From positions 10,545,501-10,609,500 of the forward strand of contig NC_089726.1 in NCBI RefSeq assembly GCF_035083965.1: 64,000 bases of DNA, read 5' to 3'. Shown one piece after another: positions 1-11,500 of this stretch (positions are counted from its first letter, which is position 1; every line of letters starts with the position of its first letter). This DNA is from Branchiostoma lanceolatum (taxonomy: Eukaryota; Chordata; Leptocardii; Amphioxiformes; Branchiostomatidae). Below the pieces are notes generated by a model, which was not told the DNA's origin, ran no database searches, and saw only the letters and a list, made by a program, of their open reading frames with translations. Made by a program: the position numbers and the translations under genes.

Positions 1-497
1 TACGACAGAACTTGTTATATAAGTAGGTCAAGGAAGTGTTTCCAACCTGTAGGTTAGATTGAGTCTCGTTTGATGCTGATGCATTGAGTTAATATTAGGA
101 TAAACTATAAGAATTCCTTTAACCTTAAGACTGCTAACAGGTTACTGAGCCATATGGCACCAGTTTTGTATTGGTCATGAGGTTAGGCAGCAAGGAGAAG
201 GTTATCAATGTTGTTCAAACGATATTTTGTAGCTCGGTTATGATTCTTCTTTCCAGTTCAGGGTATATCTCTGCCAAACAGGATCTACAAGGATGGCCAA
301 TTTTGACTTCAAGTTATATTTGAGGCAGCCACTCAGTGATATATTATGATTATGTATGCTATCTTGGAATAGTTGCTATGGACAAGAATGCTAAATATAT
401 AATATATTTGATGCTAATATTGTTACAAAGTAGTCAGTCGATAAGCATGTCTTGATTATCACATGCTTTATTTTTCTGTGTATAATCTCCTTCCCAG
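1..497 (+). other. Intron/5' region of amine oxidase copy A
   Basis: This is noncoding sequence before the first copy A exon in the window. It aligns closely with copy B intron sequence from about 9344 on: both carry the shared start aacttgttatataagtagg and the same downstream landmarks. I therefore take it as an intron of copy A whose upstream exons lie outside the window. A degenerate relative of the next exon's acceptor region sits at about 250-295 (and at about 9620 in copy B), but it has no usable reading frame. Confidence 0.7.
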
Positions 498-3400
498 TTC
501 AGGGTAAGCGGAGGTATGCAGCATCTTTGTAAGGTCCTGGTAGAACAGCTGGGAGACAAGGTGACCTTGAACTGTCCCATCACCAAGGTCGAGAATGTAG
601 AGGATGGAGTTCTGGTCACAGGCAAGGAAGCTACCTGGGAGGTCAGCAAGTTACATTGTACCACAGATTGTTGACTGGTTTTAGGATCACCTTATTTTTC
701 AATAAATAGAACGTCACCCTGAAATGAACAAGAAACTCAGCTATATTACAATACAGTGCTAGTGCACCCTGTTACATGAGCCTCTCCCCACCCTCCCTGA
801 CTCCTATATATAATGTTTCCCCCAGGCTAAAGCTGTGATCCTGGCTGTCCCTCCTCCATGTTACAGTAAGATTAGCCTCTCCCCAGCCCTCCCTGACTCC
901 TATATATAATGTTTCCCCCAGGCTAAAGCTGTGATCCTGGCTGTCCCTCCTCCATGTTACAGTAAGATTAGCCTCTCCCCAGCCCTCCCTGACTCCTGAT
1001 AATGTTCCCCCAGGCTAAAGCTGTGATCCTGGCTGTCCCTCCTCCATGTTACAGTAAGATTAGCCTCTCCCCAGCCCTCCCTGACTCCTGATAATGTTCC
1101 CCCAGGCTAAAGCTGTGATCCTGGCTGTCCCACCTCCATGTTACAGTAAGATTAGCCTCTCCCCAGCCTTGCCTGAGGCCTTCCACCACATCACCATGGG
1201 CCATGTCTACAGATGCACTCTGTACTACAAGACTAACTTCTGGGGAAATGGAGGTAAGTCAAAGTTTAGATATGTTGGGCACCTTTGGAAAATTGAGGGA
1301 TACAAAGGAATATGTGTTGGATTAGAAAAAGGTCTAGTGCAAAATCAGGTAAATTGCAATTTCTTGCCTGGAGGGAAAAATCATAATCCTTTTAATTTAT
1401 TACTGGGAAAGGCAACCAGATGAAGCATTGAAGCACATAAAGGGGAAGGATACAAACAGATTTTGGTCTAGACAGATTAATTATGTAACAGAATGTTAGA
1501 GTCATTCAACTGTCTGGTACTTCAAATTGAGCCTATAGCTTGTCAGTTGAAGCACCTGCTTTAATTGACAAGCTATAGGCTCAATTTGGAGTATTTGAAA
1601 GTTATTCTAAATTATATTATAAATGGTCAAATAATTTCAGTCTTACAATAAGTGCATCTATGCTGCTTGTATCTTGCAGATAGCTCAGTGCAGCTGTTTG
1701 CGGACTATCCTGGTTGTCTCATTGTGAATGCCTTTGACGACACTGTTCCTGGCAACAAGTACCCGGCATTCACTGCGTAGGCTCAAACACTTCTGTCTTG
1801 ACTTAAAGGCCATCATTGATGTCTTTTGTGAGCTACAAGTTAACTCATGTATAAAATAAGGTGTTGAGACTTTCCTAAGTCTTCATGTACCTTTGCATGA
1901 GATTATGAATAATGCGAAGTTAAATCTTCAAACTTGCTGACTCGTAATTGTGGCAGATGTACATGTAAGGGGATTCTGGTTTTCTATTTCCTCCATGGCT
2001 TATGTTACATTGTCTTCATCCCACAACCCACCCCCTGGCTGCATGTATATCGTATATTTGAAAATCTATATAATTTATGATAATCGTTCATTTTCTTGGT
2101 TATTTTGTTCCATGTACAGGTCAATAACCGGTAAAAAGGCCATCAAAGCAAGGGAGATGACAAAGGAACAAAGGTGACTAGACTTTTAAGTATTTTAGAA
2201 ACTTTAAAAGTGTGACAGGTCAATCTAATTGGCTGAAGACCATTTACTTAGCTTATTAGATTGGCCCTTTCAATGTACTTTGTCAACTTCCAATATACAC
2301 ATAGTGTACAAATAGGTAAATATATCAAAGAATGTTTAGATCTTAGAACTAGTAGTGTAAGTGATAGGTGAAACTCGACATGCTGAAGCATTCATATACT
2401 TGTTATATTTGTACTAAGGTGAATTATTTTGTATCCCATTGTTGTTGTTTGCATGTTTAGTTGTAGAAGACCTTACGGAAGTCGCTGTACTTCTGTTGTG
2501 TCAATAAAGATTTCATAATGATTGTATAATGATATCTGATCATGATTCCATGATATGATGATGTCATCTATGCTAGTTGAAGTAAATCAAGTCTCAACTT
2601 CTTTCCTTATGTTGGTCCCCATTATCTCTCAGGATTGCTCGTTAATTGGAAACAAGTATGGAACAATGCAAAATGTTACGATCTGATTGATATGATTCAG
2701 TACTCAGTCTGTTTCTTTCTTCCTCAGAAAAGATGCCTTCTGCCGATGTTTGGCCAAAGCTTTTTCTTCAGAAGAAGCCCTGCAGGTGTGTGGGTGAATA
2801 CTAACTGTAATTAGCGAATCACATACAGTAGAGACTGTTATAATCAGACGGGAACAGACTATGGTGGACTACATGTAGCTGGAATGATGTTTTTTTTCTC
2901 TATTGGCTACTTAGAGCTCCAGAAATAGGATGATAGGGGACAATCACAATATTAGTAGTAGTAGTATCAACTCCAAATCTAAGTATTCACATTTTCAATG
3001 TTTTATGACATTCTCTGTAAATAAATAAGACATTCTCTCCTGGACAGCCCTTGGATTACCTGGAGAAGAACTGGAACGAGGAGGAGTACATTGGAGGTGG
3101 TTTCTGGGCATATTTCCCACCTGGTGTCCTCACCAGCAATAAGACCTTTGGACGGTTAAGTACCATTCACCTTCTTAATCAGTTATCACTTGTGATGTGT
3201 CCCTCGGCTTGTAGTGGCATTTGATGGTTTCAATTATTTTCTAAATTGTTTGAAAACTATGACCATGACAGTCTTTGTTTCTTATCATGTTGTAGTAAAA
3301 GTATGATCCTACTTTCTCTCTCTCTGGCTTTCTGGGTTGTAGGTGCAGGTACAACCCTACAGGCAGAGTGTTTCTAGCTGGGGCAGAATCAGCCACACGA

Positions 3401-3952
3401 GGATATGGCGGCCTGGAAGGAGCTGTCTGGGCCGGTAAGAGAGCAGCTGAGCAGGTAAGGTCAATGAATTTCTAACTTGTAATGAGTCTTCCAGCAACAG
3501 TTTGTATTAGGTCGAAGACTTTGGTACTGAAGACCTACACATTACCAATGATGGCACACAGTTTTGAAAAAAATATGATTGATGAGCAATGTACACTAGC
3601 ATGACAATATGTATGAAGTTAGGGATTCCATCCCAGCATACTCAGACAAGTAATTGGTAGAATGAGACAGTTATCTTAGTTCCAGTAATGAGATGTCATT
3701 GCACATAAAGCTTGCTGAAAGAGAAGAAGATAAATATAATGGTGAATATGTCAAACCCCAGGTGCTTTTTGTAGCCTTTGTTATGCAATAGGGACTAAGT
3801 CTGTCTTACTTATGGATTGTTGAACAGGCTATGGGGCTGATGATGACTAAGTTGCTTGGTTTATGTGTTCATCTAAGCTTTGTATCTTGCAGGTGGGTGC
3901 AGTTGTTTCACAAGGTGCTGATGACAGCCATAATGAGAAAGTAGATATCTAG
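498..3952 (+). CDS. Flavin monoamine-oxidase-like protein, copy A (5' part outside window)
   Basis: This is the C-terminal half of an FAD-dependent amine oxidase. Coding exons: 498-641, 1106-1253, 1680-1776, 2120-2173, 2728-2785, 3048-3154, 3343-3454 and 3893-3952 (stop TAG). All junctions are GT-AG and keep phase, and every exon has the same length as its copy B counterpart. Visible motifs include the SGGMQHL substrate-domain motif, [23 protein letters not shown] (equivalent to the SGGCY region of MAO) and a C-terminal FAD segment [20 protein letters not shown]. The cysteine that carries covalent FAD in MAO-A/B is Gly here. The conserved lysine of the HV-K segment is Arg ([10 protein letters not shown]). 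The terminal exon encodes [11 protein letters not shown] and ends without the membrane anchor of vertebrate MAO. The family is clear; substrate and location are unknown. Confidence 0.85.
780..1170 (+). repeat. Minisatellite spanning an intron-exon boundary (copy A, four acceptors)
   Basis: Four tandem units of 92-96 bp each contain intron end, 3' splice site (ccccag) and the first ~45 coding bases of the next exon. Acceptor AGs lie at 824-825, 920-921, 1012-1013 and 1104-1105. Only the last unit runs on into the full exon. Translation through an upstream unit meets TAA or TGA before the next unit, so the last acceptor is the productive one. Confidence 0.9.
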
Positions 3953-4095
3953 ATGTATCCTGCTGTTAAAATCTGCTGAAATGAAGTACTAGTACACATT
4001 TGATGAGCTCTGGTGGTCATATCTATGATGTGTATCAAGCAATCTCTAATTTGTTGAGAAAGGTTTTATCTCTTGTAATTGCTTTGTATTCTTTA

Positions 4096-4101
4096 AATAA
4101 A
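4096..4101 (+). promoter_or_regulatory. Candidate polyadenylation signal of copy A
   Basis: AATAAA lies 144 bp after the copy A stop codon, in AT-rich sequence. Position and motif fit a 3' UTR end. No transcript evidence is available. Confidence 0.5.
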
Positions 4102-4316
4102 TGTACAAATATACTGTGTTATTATTGCATGTGGTTATTACTGTTTTTGCATATCTGATGTTGTGCTTTAACACTGCATTATGATAGATCTATGCAATTA
4201 GCAATAGCTATTATAATCACAGTTTGAGTTTTTTCTGGATTTGAAAAGAATAGATAATTATGCTTTCCTTTACTAAACAGGTTATAGGAATGATATTCCC
4301 AATTCACTGTGATTGC

Positions 4317-4413
4317 TAGCCTGGGTGCCATCCAATCTAGTTACCAGTGCTCCGATACTTGCTCCCTTCATGGATTCCCCAGTAAACTAAATAGGATGCA
4401 TATGGCACCCATG
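4317..4413. mobile_element. Small foldback (MITE-like) element, TAGCCTGGGTGCC ends, copy 1
   Basis: The left end reads TAGCCTGGGTGCCATCC and the right end is a decayed complement (ggatgcatatggcaccc). The same element lies at the equivalent place downstream of copy B (13786-13884) with cleaner ends, so it was inserted before the A/B duplication. Confidence 0.55.
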
Positions 4414-5537
4414 CAATGTTATTGCCTGCTGGCACAAAAGTAGTCTGGGGGGTGTACTACGTATACCATCTTTTACTTGATGCATCATGAATGTATTGCT
4501 GTTCAGATCCACTTGTACACTTAACCCATATTTTATTATGTATGGGAACAGGTGAACATAAACATTGTGAAGAAAATACTGATCTATGAAGTGGACGTAC
4601 TGTTATCATATTTTGTATATATTAAGTTTTTTTATGAATTGTTGATTTTTTTTCTCTACAAATGTGTTCTTTTTTTCAAAATAAAAGTGATGAAACTGTG
4701 TTTGTCTGAGTTTGATGAAATCTGTTTCTCCATGGTGTTCTAAGTTAACTTGTAAAAAGTTTTGTTACTTTGAAACCTTTGTCCCATATGAAGTTTGTAC
4801 TAAAGTTTTTAATGTTACAAATATTTATGGCAGGTCACTACATTTTTTAAACTTAAATATACTCAAAACAATCGCCTCGTATAAGGTTCACCAGCAAATC
4901 AATGAATATTCATTCTAGAGTCATAGCCACAACAAATCGAACATAGCCTTGGTGCTGATAACACCATCCGGATCTTACTATTAAACCATGAATCTAATGA
5001 TAAAAGGTGTCATTTCGTCTTGTCTCCAGGTTTATAGTAGAATCTATCAATATACTCTCAAAAAGCGCTCTAGATAATTACAAAGCATGACGGGTCACCT
5101 CGGAATGATCTGGGTTTATCATCATACTATATGGCCATGAAGGGTCAAGTGGGAATGACACATGGCTCTTCTTATTCACGTTCTCTAAGCTCAAATTATC
5201 TTGCTGATATCAATAATCTATAATGTTACACAAATACAGCCTGTTAGAATCCTGAAAATCCATTTGCCAGTTATCAAGTGCCTAAACAACTCGCATAGGC
5301 TGCGATTACGAGCCTAACGACAAAAAATATCATTGCAGTCAAGACTGATCGTAATGCTGCACTAATTGCTCAAACCGGTAGGTGTCCTCATTGTCACGTG
5401 GGCCGTTTCATACAACATGGTTGATAAACAAGGGGTTATTTTAGGTCGTTTCCGTCCAGACTGTCTAAATAAGCTCAGGTAAGAGATAGTTACGTGACCT
5501 TGACCTTTGAACTTTTGTAGTTGTTGAACAAAAAGCG

Positions 5538-8500
5538 ATGAGGAAACACACTTGTGATGTGGTCGTGGTTGGAGCTGGGCTGAGCGGTGAGGCAACACTG
5601 CCGTCAACTTGGGTTGCCCGTTTCTGAAGGGGGAGGGGGCGTGTCTGTGAGGGACAACTTTTTTTCTGGACAATTGCTTAGCTCGATAGCCTGAGACAAC
5701 AACATTTCTAATGGAATCGTTGGAGAGGGGGGAGGGGAATTTGAATGATTTTAGTCTAGTAACGTTTTTCTTACCACTTGATTACTATTGGTACTAACGC
5801 TATGGGGTGCATAAATATCAATATAATGAGGAAACTGGATTATTTTGAAGCTCAAGTGTAAAAGTTTTCGACACGTGCGTTAACGTTAACTTATATTGAA
5901 ACTGCCAGGAAGTGTAATGTCCTGATAACGTTACATGTACCTTGGATACTTGGATACTTGGATACTTTATTTGCTCCATTAGCTACATACATAGTATGAA
6001 GCTACTCTTCCTGGAGTATGATGATACACAGAAAATACTTCAGACAGACTACATAGAATTGCCAACAGTACCTTGGTATTATGTTGGGAAAAATTGTTTT
6101 TGCTCATCCTTAGGTTTGACAGCTGCCAGACTGCTCCATAAACATGACTTAGACGTGGCTGTTCTGGAGGCTTCAGGTCGGGTCGGGGGCAGGGCTTTCA
6201 CTTTGGAGGTTTATTCTTTTTTTCCCCATTCTATTTCATACCCGAAAGTAAGAAAATAACATTTAAGGCTATAGAATTGAAAGTTGTAGTAAAGACATTC
6301 TCCAATGCAGAACTTTATACTATACAAATCCTACCAGTAATATGTTGATGAAGGTTAGACATATAATGTTATACGCCAAAAATAGCGCCTCAAGCAACTG
6401 GATAAGATTTTGAATTTTTTTTTGGAGTAGCTATTTTTGGTGTACCTACCACCACCAGTAATACTTTGCTAAAATGCTCTTTGGGCCCATTGGCTATGGA
6501 TGTTGATGAGCCTGCCTTATATTGACAAGACAATCAGCACCCAGATTGCAAATTTCCAATATGGCACAAATACAACAGTGTGTAGTGGTTTGTGCACAAG
6601 CCAATCAGCTTTACCTGAAAGAAACATTCAGGCAATTCCGTGATGGACTGACAGTACAGATGGTTTGGAGCCGAACCCCTAAAAGAAGGTCTGTGAAGGC
6701 TGTTTGACTAGTAGAGTATTTCCAGAAAGGTTTTGTATAGCCACTGTGGGAAAACTCAGTATTCCCCGATACAGGCTGCTGTAGGAAAATTCGGCATAGG
6801 AAAAGAGGTAAAGACAGTTGCCCTCTGAAGAGCCAAACCTTCAAAATCAATTCCTATACAGTGATAAAAGTAAAAGAATTGTATTCCCTGCATGCATATG
6901 CATATACAAGCAAATAACCTATTTTGTCTATGCTCTAGAACCCAGAAATGGGCATGGTATCAGACCAAGGTGCCACCCGCTGTGGCCCAGCCATGTCCAC
7001 ATTATGGCAGCTCATAAAGGATGTTGGAGTGAAGGTCTGGCAACAGCCTCCTACGCAAATGGTGTATGTCAGAGAGGTAAATGTCAATGCACTAGTGCAG
7101 GGTTGTCTCTAGCTTTACGTTTTTTCCATCCTACTTATTGTTTGGGGCAATTTTTTGTTGTTAAATCTGTCATTTTAAGCTTACAAAAATAAATCTTGAT
7201 CAATTTCATGTCATGAAGTTCAGATTTTCTGTCCCAACAAGCAAATTTACTAGTGTACCAGGGTTAGATCAGGACTTACATCCTGGTGTGGTGCTGCACA
7301 GAGTTCTTTACTTTGCGTTACTGTAGTACTCTACAACAGCTGCTACCTTTAGAGAGGGATGAAAAATGAAACACTCTTTATGGCTATGACAATGTTGGAA
7401 TAACCTCATCTGGCCTCTTTCTGAGTCTCAAACAGTCAGCATTGGTGTCCAACCTGCACTATCAAAAGATGGAATTGTTTCTTTGTTTTTACCAAAAATG
7501 ACTTCTTACAGGACAGTGTCTCGAGGTTCACCCCCACGTCTCTTCCCACATGGAACCCTCTGGTTAGACTGGACCATTATAATGTGTTCAGTACCATGGA
7601 CTGGCTAGCTAACCAGGTTAGTCAGGGGTCTACAGTATCTGTTATAACATCATTATAGCATCTTCAGTACCATGGACAGGCTGGCTAACCAGGTTAGTCA
7701 GAATCTACAGTATCTATTATAACATCATTATAGCATCTTCAGTACCATGGACAGGCTGGCTAACCAGGTTAGGGGTCTACAGTATCTGTTATAACATCAT
7801 TATAGCATCTTCAGTACCATGGACAGGCTGGCTAACCAGGTTAGTTATGCAACAGCCATAATTTAATGATTCTTCTTTCTTTGTTAAGTAAAGCTGAGCA
7901 TAATATTTTATATTCTTACACATTTGTTGCTCAGATCCCACCTGAAGAACCCTGGGAGGCTGCGTCAGCTCAGGAATGGGACTCCTGCACCATGAAGGAC
8001 TTCTTTGACAGGACTGTGTGGTTCAGGTATGCCAGAATCTTGTAAAAGAATTACTTTTTATGATTCAAGCTAAAGGACCAGCAAATCATCAGACACCTAT
8101 ATTTCAACTGACAAAAAATACTTCACAATCTGAACTGACCAACAGAAAATATGGATATATGCAAGTTGCCTCCAGTTTTCCCCATTGAGTAGCTGATGTC
8201 ACTGTGAAGTTAACTTTACCATAGTATCAAGGAAATGTAAAAAATGTAGAATTATTCCTAACCAGCTTCAAATTGATGTATTTATCATTCAGCATCACTG
8301 TCGAGTCATCATTCAGAAAATTTAGCCAATCATGTGATTTTCTTGCTGTGATCGTTTAGGTCTGTGCAGAGGATTACGGATGCATTTGTAAGTTTGTTAG
8401 CGTGTGCAGAGCCTGAGGAGGTGTCCATGTTGTGGTTCCTGTGGCTGATGGGTCAGTATGGAGGGGGGAGGTGGGCAACACTGGTCAACCCAAAACCGCC

Positions 8501-11500
8501 TCAGGTACAGGTCTCAGTCTTCTTTTTTATTCAACATAATTACTGTATTGTGGCGTCGTGTCAGCAAAAGGGTTAGGGTGGGAGGTCCTGGGTTCGAGTC
8601 CCCTGACATGCCACTGATGTCGTTTTGTGCCCTTTGGAAAGGCACTTTCCTCACTCCACCCCGTTGCACCAATGGGTACCTGACTTCAGTTTGAAAGGTG
8701 GAAGGAGAAGGATGGGCTCTGTACCTTCCGATACCATGCCCTAGACACAGTGCATAACAACCCACTGCCTCTATGTATACAGTCTAAAACAAACGCTATG
8801 GGAAAACCTTTACCTTACCTTTTAATTACTGTAGGATTACCTTCTTTGTAGTTTCCACCATTGACACCTCATGGCCACTGGCAACGTCAATTTTAGCTGA
8901 CAGTAAACTTCGTCTACCAATACATTGTATGAAAATTACACCACCATGCTATAACCCAAAATATATTTCCAATGACACTGTCATTAATCTTTTTGTGTGA
9001 GATGACCTAGAAATGCAACATTTAGAATCAACATTCAGCATCCATGGAGACATTTAGGAGTTTGAGATGTGCTCACTCTTAAACCATACAGTCGGAAGAT
9101 CAGTTGTAATACACATTTATCATGGCATGCATAAAGGATTACCAAAATTCAACAATGATAATATTTCTACCTAAGTCGGATCGAGGCAAACTGTTATAGA
9201 CACTGGTATGTTTACATGTCATCAAACACCTTTGTGATGGATGCACCACTAATGGTTTTTGCCATATGGAAAGTACTGGATACCATTTTACATGGAATAA
9301 TGCACCACTGTATTATGTTCCTAATTAGTTCTTCTCCTTGATAAGACAGAATTTGTTATATAAGTAGGTCAAGGAAGTGTTTCCAACCTGTAGGTTAGAT
9401 TATTTGATGCTGATGTATTGAGTTACTATCAATATGTCTGACTCATACACCTTCAAATTAGAAGAATTGCATTAACGTTCAGACTGCTAACTTGGTTACT
9501 GGGCCATTTGGCACCAAATTTGTTCTGGTCATGGGATTAAGCAGCAGGGAGAAGGTTTAAAAGATGAAATCCACATGGTTCAAAGGAAATTTTGTTGCTC
9601 AGTTATGATTCTTATTTCCAATTCAGGGTGTATCTCTGCCGAGCATCTTCAAGGATAACACATGTGACATTTTAACTTCAAGTATATTTGAGGCACCTGC
9701 TCAGTTATATCAAGCCCCCTTTGCACATGTGCATATATACAAGTTTGCATGAGTTTGGTTTCTGGTTTAGGTTAAGTTTGGAGCTGAAGAAGTAATTTCT
9801 TTGGTTTGATAACTATAGGCTGCACAACGGTGGGTCAAAGTAGAAACAACTTCTTCCCTGCTAAAAGAAATGTTAATGTGCAACTCTTACGCACTACGAT
9901 ATATGCACAAGTGTGATAAGGCCCTAACATTTTGTAAGCCTATGATCTTTGTATGGTTGCTATAGACAAAAATGCTATGTATTTGATGCTGATATTGTTA
10001 CAAAGTAGTCATGTATGCAGTCGATTAAATGCATGTCTAAAGTATGTTATTTTTTTGGTATGATCTCATTCCCAGCACAGGGTAAGCGGAGGTATGCAGC
10101 ATCTTTGCAAGGTCCTGGTAGAACAGCTGGGAGACAAGGTGACCTTGAACTGCCCCATTACCAAGGTCGAGAATGTAGAGGATGGAGTTCTGGTCAAAGG
10201 CAATGGATCTACTTGGGAGGTCAGCAAGTTACATGTGCATGTACCTCTGACTGTTAACTGGTTTTAGGATCACCTTTTTTCATGAAGAACAATAATGCTT
10301 TCAGTTGAGTAATTAGCTGTTTTTAGGCAGCTTATATAACTATCTGATTAATCTGCCAATTCTGCTAATTCATACTGTACAGAATTTGAACTGTGGTTTA
10401 AAAAGATGATCAACCCTTGGGAATATTAGTACAATTAAGAGGATTTGAGGTACAAAATCCAATCACAGTGAAACAAAAAATTTACACTTTTGCTGTTATT
10501 CCACCTCTGACCCTACCTAACCCCTGATAATGTTTCCCCCAGGCTTTAAAAGCTGTGATCCTGGCTGACCCTCCTCCATGTTACAGTAAGATTAGCCTCT
10601 CCCCAGCCCTCCCTGACTCCTGATAATGTTCCCCCCAGGCTAAAGCTGTGATCCTGGCTGTCCCTCCTCCATGTTACAGTAAGATTAGCCTCTCCCCAGC
10701 CTTGCCCAAGGCCTTCCACCACATCACCATGGGTCATGTCTACAGATGCACTCTGTACTACAAGACTAACTTCTGGGGAAATGGAGGTTAGTCAAACTTC
10801 AAAGTTAAGATACGGAATACATGTTGGATGAGAAAAAGGTCCAGTGCAAATTAAAATCTGGTACTGTGCAATTTCTTGCCCAGGAATTGTGTTTTAACTG
10901 GCAAACTGGTATCCAGAAGTTGAATGACTCTTGACTACGTAACACTCTGTTACATAATTCGTCTGTCTAGACGTATGTTTGACGTATGTATCCTTCCCTT
11001 TTTCGTGCTTCAATACTTCATTTGATTGCCTTTCCTGGTAATGAATTAAAAGGATTGTGATTTTTCCCTTCAAATATTTAATTCTGATATCTATTAGTGT
11101 CTGTCAGTATCTATTAATCATATCATCAATGGTCAGATAATTTGAGACTTACAATGAGGGAAATTTTGCTGCTTGCATCTTGCAGATAGCTCAGTGCAGC
11201 TGTTTGCGGACTATCCTGGTTGTCTCGTTGTGAATGCCTTTGACGACACTGTTCCTGGCAACAAGTATCCGGCATTCACTGCGTAGGCTCGGACACTTCT
11301 ATTTTGACTTAAAGGCAATCATTTCTTTGTAACAGCATTATTGATATCTTTTGTGAGCTTCACATACAGAATACAATGTAAGTCATTGAGACTCCCTTAA
11401 GTTTTTCATATACGCACCTGATTCTGAGTACGTTCACTAATCTAAAATCTTGCACCATGCAGTACCCAGAATAATTCCTGCAAAGGTAAATCTTCAAACT

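Larger units (their letters stand above)
3953..5537. other. Copy A 3' UTR and intergenic spacer to copy B
   Basis: No exon was found here. The stretch holds the copy A 3' UTR, a small TAGCCTGG foldback element at 4317-4413 and AT-rich sequence, then the 5' flank of copy B. No TATA box stands out upstream of the copy B start. Confidence 0.5.

Noticed and set aside
900-912. TATATATAA as a promoter TATA box
   Set aside because: It lies inside the minisatellite units of copy A and is repeated with them.
8566-8625. Possible tRNA gene (GGTTCGAGTCC B box)
   Set aside because: No acceptor stem or anticodon arm closes around it, and it continues into a SINE-like body.
10080-10257. Exon frame beginning [10 protein letters not shown]
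   Set aside because: The correct frame is one base shifted (RVSGGMQHL), which all three copies share and which joins in phase from the CCCAG acceptor.
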